Notes under the pieces: generated by a model
Seen by the model: the letters and a program-made list of their open reading frames with translations, nothing else
Told to the model about the DNA's origin: nothing
Databases searched by the model: none
Part shown: positions 35,770-42,618 of the stretch, piece after piece
Layout: each line of letters opens with the position of its first letter
How positions within the stretch are numbered: the stretch's first letter is position 1
From: Natrarchaeobius chitinivorans
Lineage (GTDB): Archaea > Halobacteriota > Halobacteria > Halobacteriales > Natrialbaceae
NCBI RefSeq assembly: GCF_003841505.1
Contig: NZ_REGA01000004.1
Coordinates: 124,001 to 188,000, forward strand
Length of the DNA: 64,000 bases
Direction: 5' to 3'
Program-made: the position numbers and the translations under genes

Positions 35770-35859
35770 ATGGCGGAAGAACACGACGACCGACAGACGA
35801 ACCAGAACGAAGATAACGGTATCGTCTCGCGAATCAAGAGCGTGTTCGATCGGCGCTGA
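35770..35859 (+). CDS. Candidate 29-residue microprotein
   Basis: A short open frame beginning MAEEHDDRQTNQNEDNG and ending with the amphipathic stretch IVSRIKSVFDRR. The composition is what haloarchaeal small proteins show: acidic polar head, basic-hydrophobic helix. A TATA-like box lies just upstream, and T-tracts follow at 35879-35883 and 35896-35901. It therefore looks like an independent one-gene transcript after the pst operon. Function unknown; membrane-surface association of the C-terminal helix is possible. I could not compare it with other genomes, so it remains a candidate. Confidence 0.45.
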   Translation: MAEEHDDRQTNQNEDNGIVSRIKSVFDRR

Positions 35860-35895
35860 ACTGGTCGAGGATCGGCCGTTTTTCCGTCAACACCG

Positions 35896-35901
35896 TTTTT
35901 T
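35896..35901 (+). terminator. T-tract after the 29-residue ORF
   Basis: Six T follow CAACACCG, with another T5 run at 35879-35883, both within 45 bases of the small ORF's stop. Confidence 0.45.
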
Positions 35902-35993
35902 GACCGCCAGCCGATGAGCGGCTTCTCTACAGGCGCCGACGCCCCTTCCCGACAGAGACTACCCCCGTAGCCACGACTCTCGCGTGGCCGTTT

Positions 35994-36019
35994 GGTGATG
36001 ACTTGCAGTGGCTACTATA
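35994..36019. mobile_element. MITE-like element, solo end (copy C)
   Basis: The sequence ending GCAGTGGCTACTATA matches the right arm of copy A at 20 of 24 positions. No convincing opposite end is present. It lies 18 bp beyond the stop of the minus-strand permease gene. Confidence 0.45.
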
Positions 36020-36036
36020 ACCGTCGGACACGCGAT

Positions 36037-37194
36037 TCACAGCGACTCGTGGTCGACGCGAACGAGCGCGATCCGGACCGCGGCGAACGCGAGCGCCCCG
36101 AGGAGACAGTACAGCGCGAGCGACAGCCAGGTCGTTCCAGTCGCAGATCCGATCGCGAACTTCGCGACGGTGTTGGCCGGGTGTTCCGGGAGGAGCGTCG
36201 AAACGACGAGCGCGGCGACGATCGCACTCGAGTAAAGCAGTTGGGCCTGACGCCTATCCGGTGCCGAGAGCGCGACCACGCCGCCGATTCCGACGACGAG
36301 TACCGACAGTGCCGAGACGAGAGCGATCAGCGCAGCCGGGTTCGCAATCGCAGTTCCGTTGATCGCGAGCAACGCGAGCCACGCAATCGCCTGCAGCGGC
36401 GCGAGCAACGCGGTCGCGACGAGTTTCGCGTCGACGACGTCGACGAACGAAAGCGGCGCGACTCGGAGCAACTCGAGCGTTCCTCGCTGGCGCTCTTCGA
36501 TCAGCGAGTCGACGACGATCGAGCCGCTGATGAACGCCGGAAGGAACAACAATAGCGGGAGCAAGACGGTGTAGGTGAATTCGGCGTACGGACTGGCGTC
36601 GGCTCCGGACGGGACGGCAAGCGGCGGCTCCTCGAGTCGGTCGGCGTTCTCGACGCGTTCGACGTACTCGACCGTCTCGAGTGCCTCCCGAAGCTGGACG
36701 ACGAGTAGCGTCGTCTCGAGTCCGCCGTCGGGCGCGGTCACCCTGACGACGAGTCGCCCGTCGTCGTCCCTGTTCGCGTCGAGGACCGCGTCGTCCCATC
36801 GGTTGTCGAACGCCCGGTGGGCGTCGGCACGGTCCTCGTAGATCGTCGCGTCGAGTCCGTCCTGACTATCCACGACGGGCGCGACGTCGATTGCGTCGCT
36901 TCCGGTGACCGCGACGTCGCTCTCGTAGCCGTCGACGACACCGGGGTCGTACATCGAGACGAGCCCGACGACGAGAAACGAGGAGAACGCCGCGATAAAC
37001 AGCTGGATCGCGACGGCGAGCAGGATCGTCTTTTCCGAACGCAGGGACCGGAGTTCGCGACGGACGATCGCCCAGCGAGCCCGCCAGACTCCTCGCGAAT
37101 TTGCACCGTCGTCGTCGACTGGAGCCGGTGGGTTCGGCCCTCGCGGTCCGGTTTCATCGTCGGACCGACGCCAGGACTCGCGATCAGACGACAA
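36037..37194 (-). CDS. ABC-2 type permease
   Basis: A membrane protein of about 385 residues. After an acidic, Pro-rich N-terminus comes ARWAIVRRELRSLRSEKTIL, the cytoplasmic helix before span 1 (LLAVAIQLFIAAFSSFLVVGL). An extracytoplasmic domain of about 150 residues follows, then a bundle of five spans opening with FTYTVLLPLLLFLPAFISGS and the loop SLIEERQRGTLELLRVAPLS. That is the NatB/CcmB-like permease layout. The start is uncertain: I chose TTG at 37194, which overlaps the stop of the preceding gene. A longer frame reaches 37281. With the two upstream genes it forms an ABC exporter. Confidence 0.85.
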   Translation of the reverse strand: MSSDRESWRRSDDETGPRGPNPPAPVDDDGANSRGVWRARWAIVRRELRSLRSEKTILLAVAIQLFIAAFSSFLVVGLVSMYDPGVVDGYESDVAVTGSDAIDVAPVVDSQDGLDATIYEDRADAHRAFDNRWDDAVLDANRDDDGRLVVRVTAPDGGLETTLLVVQLREALETVEYVERVENADRLEEPPLAVPSGADASPYAEFTYTVLLPLLLFLPAFISGSIVVDSLIEERQRGTLELLRVAPLSFVDVVDAKLVATALLAPLQAIAWLALLAINGTAIANPAALIALVSALSVLVVGIGGVVALSAPDRRQAQLLYSSAIVAALVVSTLLPEHPANTVAKFAIGSATGTTWLSLALYCLLGALAFAAVRIALVRVDHESL

Positions 37195-39094
37195 GGGCGA
37201 CCACCCCGAGGTTGTAGAGGGCGTGGACGAGCGTCGCCACCACGAGGGCAGCCGCGTAGGTAGCCGGTCCTCGCCTCGCACCCACCGCCGAGACGGTCGC
37301 CGTCACGACGTGAAGTACAAGCGGTGCGAGAAAGAGCGCGAGCAAGAGGGCGACGGAGAGATCGCTCGAGAGTTCGGGACCGAACGCCGCCATGCTGATC
37401 GTCAGCTCCGGAAGGCCGACGAGCTGGCCGACGTGGGTGATCTTCTCGCCGACGAAAAAGCCGAGTCCGGAGAGCGCGCCGACGACGACGGCGACGCGAA
37501 TGGACGATTCGAATCGTCCGCGCGCGAACCCGGCGTAGACGTGGATGCTCTTGGCGAACTCCTCGATCACGGCCGCGATGATGAACATCACCGGCAGGGC
37601 GATCGCTTCCGGAACGACGAACAGGAGTGCAACGGCGAGCAACTGTGCGGCGAAGACGAAGGGGATAAAGAGGATCGAGAGGGCGAACGGGCTCCAGTAG
37701 GCGTGGACCCGACTCGAGATCGCGTCGATCTGGCTGGTGATCGCGTCGACGACCTTCGCCGGGATCGGCTTCTGGGCGAACATATCCTCCTCGCGGTAGA
37801 TTCCGATTCCGAGCAGGAAGAGCACGAGCGCGCTGAGGTAAAACGGGATCGTCGAGAAGAGGTACTCGCCAACAGCGACCGGATCCCCCTGTAGATCCAT
37901 GACGACGAGCGTAAGCGGTGAGATCAGCGCGATCGGCGTGACGTCCGTGAAGATCGCCGGGACGAACGTATAGGTGGTCAGGAAGACGCTGATCGTCACG
38001 GTGACGAACGTGAGTTCCTTGAACGAGCGGGCGAGCATCGCGCCGGCGAACGTCGACCCGAGGAAGACGAGCGCGATCGGTATCGCGGCCGCGACAGAGA
38101 GGACCCCGCCACCGATCACCGCCGCGGTCGCGACGACGATAGCCACGAGGCCGAGCACGTACGGCAGGGTCTTTCCGGCGACGATCTCGTATCGGGAGGA
38201 TGGCGAGACCAGCAGGAGTTCACCGCGGCGCTTGATTCGCTCGTCCATGATCGTACTCCCGTAGGCCTGAATGAGGAAGTTCATCGGCACGATAAACAGA
38301 AACGCGAGCACGAGCGACTGGAAGGGAAACGGCGGCGAGAGCGTCTCCGGCGTCCCCGGAGTCGACTGCTCCGCGACCGTTCCACCGACGTCCGGGACCT
38401 GGAGCCCGTCCTCGTCATCGCCTCCGTTCGTGAGGGTCCCCGTTTCTCCGCCGTCCTCGATCGATCCGGTGGCCGGATCGTCGGCGGCGTCTGAACCCGT
38501 TCCGTCCGAATCCGTCGTTCCGTCCGAATCCGCCCTCTCGCTTTGGCTCGTCCCGCCAGACTCGATCGGATCCCGTTCCTGATAGTCGACGGTTACGAGC
38601 ACCGGATAGGCGGCGATTTCGTCCTCAGCGTTCGCCATCCGCTCGTCGTTGTACGACTCGATGGCGTCTCGAAACGCGTCGAACGCCTGCTGACCGTTTT
38701 CACCGACGTACCCCAGTTCGCCGTCGGGAGTGACGACGACGTCGACGTTCGACTCGGATCCGTCCTCGGAGATTTCGATCGCCTCGAGCGGAACCGACCG
38801 AAAGCGATCGCTCTCGGCTGCCACGTCGGCGTAGGGGTCGTTCTCGTCGACGCCGACGACGTACAGTTCGTCCTCGAGACCCAGCCCGTCGTCGGCGACC
38901 GAGAGGCCGACGGCACCGACGACGAGGATCATCGCGGCAACGACGAGGATCGTCTTCCGGTCGATCGTTCCCGTACTCCGGCTGACCTCCCAGCGAGCGA
39001 TTCTCGCGGTTCGTCCGACCGAGCCGGCGAGGCGACGAGCGACGAGGATCGCCCTGTGGCGAATCGGACCAGTGGCCTGCTCCCCTTCGTTCAC
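37184..39094 (-). CDS. ABC-2 permease fused to PrsW-type intramembrane protease
   Basis: A 636-residue membrane protein made of two parts. Residues 30-430 are an ABC-2 permease: span near 48-65, a large external domain with an acidic Ser/Asp/Gly-rich insert (175-250), then spans from 258 with the cytoplasmic motif DERIKRRGELLLVSPSS. Residues about 470-636 form a PrsW-like protease: IIAAVIEEFAKSIHVYAG (Glu511, Glu512, Lys515), GLGFFVGEKI (Glu550), LVLHVVTATVSA (His595) and LVHALYN (His624). These are the conserved Glu and His of that family, so catalysis is plausible. It overlaps the ATPase gene by four bases. Confidence 0.88.
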   Translation of the reverse strand: MNEGEQATGPIRHRAILVARRLAGSVGRTARIARWEVSRSTGTIDRKTILVVAAMILVVGAVGLSVADDGLGLEDELYVVGVDENDPYADVAAESDRFRSVPLEAIEISEDGSESNVDVVVTPDGELGYVGENGQQAFDAFRDAIESYNDERMANAEDEIAAYPVLVTVDYQERDPIESGGTSQSERADSDGTTDSDGTGSDAADDPATGSIEDGGETGTLTNGGDDEDGLQVPDVGGTVAEQSTPGTPETLSPPFPFQSLVLAFLFIVPMNFLIQAYGSTIMDERIKRRGELLLVSPSSRYEIVAGKTLPYVLGLVAIVVATAAVIGGGVLSVAAAIPIALVFLGSTFAGAMLARSFKELTFVTVTISVFLTTYTFVPAIFTDVTPIALISPLTLVVMDLQGDPVAVGEYLFSTIPFYLSALVLFLLGIGIYREEDMFAQKPIPAKVVDAITSQIDAISSRVHAYWSPFALSILFIPFVFAAQLLAVALLFVVPEAIALPVMFIIAAVIEEFAKSIHVYAGFARGRFESSIRVAVVVGALSGLGFFVGEKITHVGQLVGLPELTISMAAFGPELSSDLSVALLLALFLAPLVLHVVTATVSAVGARRGPATYAAALVVATLVHALYNLGVVALVV

Positions 39095-40011
39095 GCCTCG
39101 GCCTCCCCGTCGGAATCGGACGTGCTCGCGATCTCGAGGAAGATCTCCTCTAACGTCGGCGTCTTCGTCTGGATGTCGGTTACGCGTCCGTCGTCTGCCT
39201 CGACGATCTCCCGGATCGTCTCGACGTCGCTCATCTCCGAGACGACGTGTCTGACGCGGCCGTTCTCTCGAGCGACCTCGATCTCACCGAGGCCGTCGCC
39301 GTGGCTCCCGTCGGCCGTCGCGTAGACGTGGTACTCGGTTCCGCCGTGGGCCTCGCGGATCTCCTCGATCGTACCGCGGGCGACGATCCGTCCGTCGTTC
39401 ATGACGGCGATCCGATCGCAGATGCTCTCGACGTGAAAGAGGTTGTGCGCGCTGAAGACGATCGTCTTCCCGTCCTCGCTCAGTTCGCGCGTGAACTCGA
39501 TGATGTAGTTCGTCGTGAGCGGATCGAGCCCCGAGGCGGGTTCGTCGAAGATAAGCACGTCCGGATCGTTCACCAGCGCTCGAGCGATCGCGACCTTTCG
39601 TTTCATTCCCTTCGACATGTTCCCGATCCGCCGATTCCGGTGCTCGAGATCGAGGCGATCGAGCGTTCCGTCGATCCGGTCGCGCGCGACGTCCGCGGCG
39701 ACGTCGTACAGGTCGGCGAAAAAAGTGAGGTACTCGATGGCGGTCATCTCCTCGTACAGCGGCGACTCCTCCGGGAGAAACCCGAGCCGTCGCTGCATCG
39801 CGGGTTCACCCGGCTCGTGGCCGACGACGGTCGCCGAGCCGCCGCTTGGCTCGACGAGTCCGGCGAGCATCTTCAGCGTCGTCGTCTTCCCCGCGCCGTT
39901 CGGGCCGACCACGCCGAACACCTCGCCGCGCTCGATCGAGAACGAACTTCCCTCGACCGCGGGGAATCCGCCGTACTCCTTTCGGAGGTCCGCGACTTCG
40001 ACTATCGCCAT
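39091..40011 (-). CDS. ABC transporter ATP-binding protein
   Basis: A 306-residue ATPase that should drive the two permeases encoded downstream. Walker A GPNGAGKTTTLKML lies at 36-49. The Q-loop region is RRLGFLPEESPLYEEM, the signature is the degenerate NMSKGMKRKVAIARALV near 133, and Walker B VLIFDEPASGLDP is followed by the switch His in FSAHNLFHVESI. The C-terminal 70 residues after ARGTIEEIREAHGG form the accessory domain of NatA/DrrA-type exporters. Its stop overlaps the permease-protease gene, so the three genes are one operon reading leftward. Confidence 0.93.
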   Translation of the reverse strand: MAIVEVADLRKEYGGFPAVEGSSFSIERGEVFGVVGPNGAGKTTTLKMLAGLVEPSGGSATVVGHEPGEPAMQRRLGFLPEESPLYEEMTAIEYLTFFADLYDVAADVARDRIDGTLDRLDLEHRNRRIGNMSKGMKRKVAIARALVNDPDVLIFDEPASGLDPLTTNYIIEFTRELSEDGKTIVFSAHNLFHVESICDRIAVMNDGRIVARGTIEEIREAHGGTEYHVYATADGSHGDGLGEIEVARENGRVRHVVSEMSDVETIREIVEADDGRVTDIQTKTPTLEEIFLEIASTSDSDGEAEA

Positions 40012-40481
40012 TGCGTGACTCGAGGCAGGGATCCCCGCCAGTAAAGTCTAGCGGCTCCGGACAGTTCGATCGATCTATGGAAGTCGGGAAACCCCCTTGG
40101 TCGGCCGAAACGGAGGCGTTCGACGATTACCGGGTGCAGTTCGTACGGACTTCCGACGGGCGTCGGCTCGCGGTATCGAACGGCATTCCGGTTCCGGCGG
40201 AACGGGAACGACCGGCCGAATCAGGCTGTCCGGGGTCTGGGTACCGTTTCCCGCCACGTCGCGAACCGATCGCCGCTGGACGTCGCGCGTGCCGGGCGTC
40301 CCTTCTGCAGGCCAGCGCGTCGACGACCTCTCGAAACGGCGATCCCGCGTCGTCTTCGAGGTTCCCCTCCACGACGCAGGGTCCGTCCCGGTCTGTCTCG
40401 AGGCGCTCGAGCAATCGAAACGATCGTCGACGACGAGCCTAGAGAGCGCGACGACTCCAGAAGCTAACACAGTGTCACCAC
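40012..40481. other. Intergenic region, 470 bp, no supported gene
   Basis: Several open frames cross this stretch, but all are rich in Arg and Ser as expected from antisense or random high-GC DNA. One, starting at 40077 with MEVGKPPWSAETEAFDDYRV, looks protein-like for about 45 residues and then loses that character. I call no gene. Confidence 0.4.
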
Positions 40482-40495
40482 GTTCGGTACCGAAC
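40482..40495. promoter_or_regulatory. 14-bp perfect palindrome upstream of the HxlR gene
   Basis: GTTCGGTACCGAAC is exactly self-complementary and ends 33 bp before the ATG of the HxlR-type regulator. Dimeric winged-helix repressors of this family bind such sites to control their own gene. Confidence 0.5.
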
Positions 40496-40528
40496 TGCTA
40501 TTGTTCTCCAGGACGAATTCCGACCCAG

Positions 40529-40879
40529 ATGTCCTCGCAACGACCGGATGCAAGCGAGCGCCTCGAAGAGGCCTGTCCAGTCATCGAATCGCTCGAGCAG
40601 ATCGGCTCCCAGTGGCGGCTGGCGGTGTTACACGAACTGCTCTCGGGCGAACAGCGGTTCAACGAACTCAAGCGCTCGACCGGTGCGAACGCACGGACGC
40701 TCTCTCGCGTGCTCGACGATCTCGGGGAGATGGGATTCGTCGAGCGACGTATGGAAGAGGACGCACCGATCGCCACCTACTACAGCCTCACTGCGAAGGG
40801 GCGGTCGCTCGAGCCGGTGTTCGACGAGATCGAGTGTTGGGCAGGGAGCTGGCTCGAGGACGACGAACTCGAGGCGTAA
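40529..40879 (+). CDS. HxlR-family winged-helix regulator
   Basis: A 116-residue transcription regulator. The family core is complete: CPVIESLEQIGSQWRLAVLHELLSGEQRFNELKRS, then ANARTLSRVLDDLGEMGFVERR and TYYSLTAKGRSLEPVFDEIECW. One Cys (Cys16) lies in the position where some relatives sense thiol or aldehyde stress. The ATG at 40529 fits HxlR length; longer frames run through the non-coding upstream region. The palindrome ending 33 bp upstream is a likely autoregulatory site. The target genes are unknown. Confidence 0.92.
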   Translation: MSSQRPDASERLEEACPVIESLEQIGSQWRLAVLHELLSGEQRFNELKRSTGANARTLSRVLDDLGEMGFVERRMEEDAPIATYYSLTAKGRSLEPVFDEIECWAGSWLEDDELEA

Positions 40880-40938
40880 CCGGTCGAAATCTACAGGCGG
40901 TTCAAGGCGAGTGCCTCGGGGCTTGACCCCGAGGCGGT

Positions 40939-41385
40939 TCACTCCTCGACGTCGAATTCGACGAGCTGTAGGCCTCTGTCGAGGTGACAGACGTCGTGGG
41001 GTGGATCGCCGACGATCTCGTCGATTCGGTACTCCTCGTCGAACTCGAGGCCGTCGGGTTCGCAGTATTCGTGGCTCGGACACTCGACGTACGGACACGG
41101 TCCGGGGAGGCTGGCTTTGCTCCCGGCGAACGCGCCCTTCGAGGTGATGTTCGCTCGCACCGGGACGGGTTCGACCTCGACCGCGCGAACGCCGCCGTCG
41201 TGCATCGCACACTCGAGGGTCTGGGCGTTCTCGCGAACTGCGGTGATCCGGTATCGGGTGTCTGTAGAGAGGTTGAGACACTGACTTCGGTAGGGACAGC
41301 CCGCACAGCCGTCGGCCTCGCCTTCGTAGACGAACTCGGTCCCCGGTTCGGCCAGCCGGGTTCCGACGAGAGTGACGGTCGACAT
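40939..41385 (-). CDS. UPF0179 family protein
   Basis: A 148-residue archaeal protein of unknown function. Two cysteine groups stand out: GCAGCPYRSQC near 27-37, with CAMHDG near 60, and CPYVECPSHEYC near 97-108, with a last Cys in HDVCHLDRG. Nine cysteines in a haloarchaeal cytosolic protein strongly suggest a bound metal or Fe-S cluster. The N-terminus MSTVTLVGTRLAEPGTEFVY and length match the family. The preceding gene on the same strand is 25 bp away, so they may be co-transcribed. Confidence 0.92.
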   Translation of the reverse strand: MSTVTLVGTRLAEPGTEFVYEGEADGCAGCPYRSQCLNLSTDTRYRITAVRENAQTLECAMHDGGVRAVEVEPVPVRANITSKGAFAGSKASLPGPCPYVECPSHEYCEPDGLEFDEEYRIDEIVGDPPHDVCHLDRGLQLVEFDVEE

Positions 41386-41410
41386 ACCCGTCTCTCGGGG
41401 CCACTGGCGG

Positions 41411-41809
41411 TTAATCCTGTCGCGTCAGTTCGTCCAGCCGATCGAAGTAGCGCTCTCGAGGGACCTGATAACTGCCCCGGTAGTCGACGTCGCCGTCGTC
41501 GAACCGCCGGGCGAGGTCCACCGCGTACTCGAGGGCGTCGGCTCGATCGGAAAAGCGGTTCGTCTCATCGAGGGAGACGTCGGGTTCGAAATACAGGGTG
41601 ACGAACCAGTCGTCGGTCCCGGTCGTGTCGGCGGGGTTTCGGCCGGGCCGTCGCGTACGCCGGCCGTGGGTCAGGTACAGCGTCGGGAGGCAGGCTGGCG
41701 GGAACTCCCTTCCGTCGAAGACGTCCGGACGGTACGCGAGAACGAGTCGACCGTCGTCGCCGTCGGACCAGACGTCCCAGGCTGTCGGGAGCCCCTCGAG
41801 ATCCGTCAT
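41411..41809 (-). CDS. DUF5820-like haloarchaeal protein
   Basis: A 132-residue acidic protein of unknown function. It opens MTDLEGLPTAWDVWSDGDDG, continues RLVLAYRPDVFDGREFPPACLPTLYLTHG and WFVTLYFEPDVSLDETNRF, and ends in a helical segment ADALEYAVDLARRFDDG. The layout matches what I know as DUF5820, though the family name is from memory. The ATG at 41809 is preferred to a frame reaching 42034 because the extra part overlaps the MITE-like element and a divergent gene fragment. It precedes the UPF0179 gene by 25 bp. Confidence 0.82.
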   Translation of the reverse strand: MTDLEGLPTAWDVWSDGDDGRLVLAYRPDVFDGREFPPACLPTLYLTHGRRTRRPGRNPADTTGTDDWFVTLYFEPDVSLDETNRFSDRADALEYAVDLARRFDDGDVDYRGSYQVPRERYFDRLDELTRQD

Positions 41810-41836
41810 GTAAACGAGTACGGCTGATCGTCCTAA

Positions 41837-42037
41837 ATCTCCGTCGGCATCGATCGACGTCGGTCTGGTGGGTTCCGAACAAAGACACTCGAGGAGGAGA
41901 CACTCGCGGAGCTTTCTGCCACCGAGCGGGCCTCGTTCGCCTCCGAGGTCGACCCTATCGTCGACTCCCTCGAGCGAGCAATCGCGGCAGGCGTCGACGA
42001 AGGATTGTACGTACCAGTTCGGTATGGGTGCCACTGA
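41837..42037 (+). pseudogene. Coding remnant cut by a MITE-like element
   Basis: A 66-codon frame without a start codon. It reads TKTLEEETLAELSATERASF, then ASEVDPIVDSLERAIAAGVD and EGLYVPV, with strong G/C at third positions and haloarchaeal composition. It ends RYGCH and TGA inside the element starting at 42023. Both ends appear lost: a TAA lies just upstream, and the 3' part was replaced by the insertion. I do not recognise the parent family. Confidence 0.5.
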
Positions 42038-42107
42038 ACGTCAGTGCACATTCGACCGCGGGATGGATCGGCGAACGATGTGTAACTCGTTTCAGTTGTT
42101 ACTCTAT
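42023..42107. mobile_element. MITE-like element, copy D (degenerate, reversed)
   Basis: The left end carries GCCACTGAACGTCAGTGCAC, the copy A right arm in reverse. The right end carries CGTTTCAGTTGTTACTCTAT, the copy A left arm in reverse. It is 85 bp, the same length as copy A within one base, so it is a whole but mutated copy in the opposite orientation. Confidence 0.55.
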
Positions 42108-42618
42108 CGGTTTCTGCAGATCAGGTCGTTCTCATCAATTGCAATCGAACGTGAAATACAGGGTGACGGGTGTGGTAATCGGGTGCATACCGCGCGCGAG
42201 CAAACCGCGGTAATGCAGGCCACGAACTTATGACACCGACACCCAAATCCGTGCCGTGGCTCGTGTCGACCTTCAGACGTACATGCAGATATTGCCTGCA
42301 ATTAACTCCTGGTAAATACCTTTTGGGGCCAGCTTTAAGTATCTGGATTACTCACTCATTAAATACTATCGATATCCGAATGGCGGATCGATCCACTCCG
42401 CGTCCGTCCCCGGCGCGATTCGCACGAGACCCTCGACCGGCGTCTCAGACAGCGAGCAGTGGCAAACGCACACGTACGAACCGACAGACCGTCGCCAGTA
42501 GAGGCCCACACGCCTCGAGAGCGTTCGGACCGGAACCGACCGTGTGGAGGCCGCTGGATCGATGCCGGACGGGTGTTGGCGACCCGACGGCGGGGGAAAG
42601 ACAACTAGCAGTGATACC
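42108..42618. other. Upstream region of the prkA operon, 511 bp
   Basis: No supported gene. An AT-rich island at about 42300-42375 contains CTTTAAGTATC and CATTAAATACTATC, the best TATA candidates for the operon. If they are used, the first gene has a leader of about 240-280 bases. Open frames in the leader lack haloarchaeal amino acid bias. Confidence 0.45.

Noticed and set aside
40077-40440. Possible gene starting MEVGKPPWSAETEAF between the ABC operon and HxlR
   Set aside because: After about 45 residues the frame becomes Arg/Ser-rich and overlaps equally long frames on both strands; no family recognised.
42230-42618. A 131-codon plus-strand frame in the prkA leader
   Set aside because: It crosses the AT-rich promoter island, lacks acidic bias and third-position preference, and ends at the real prkA start.
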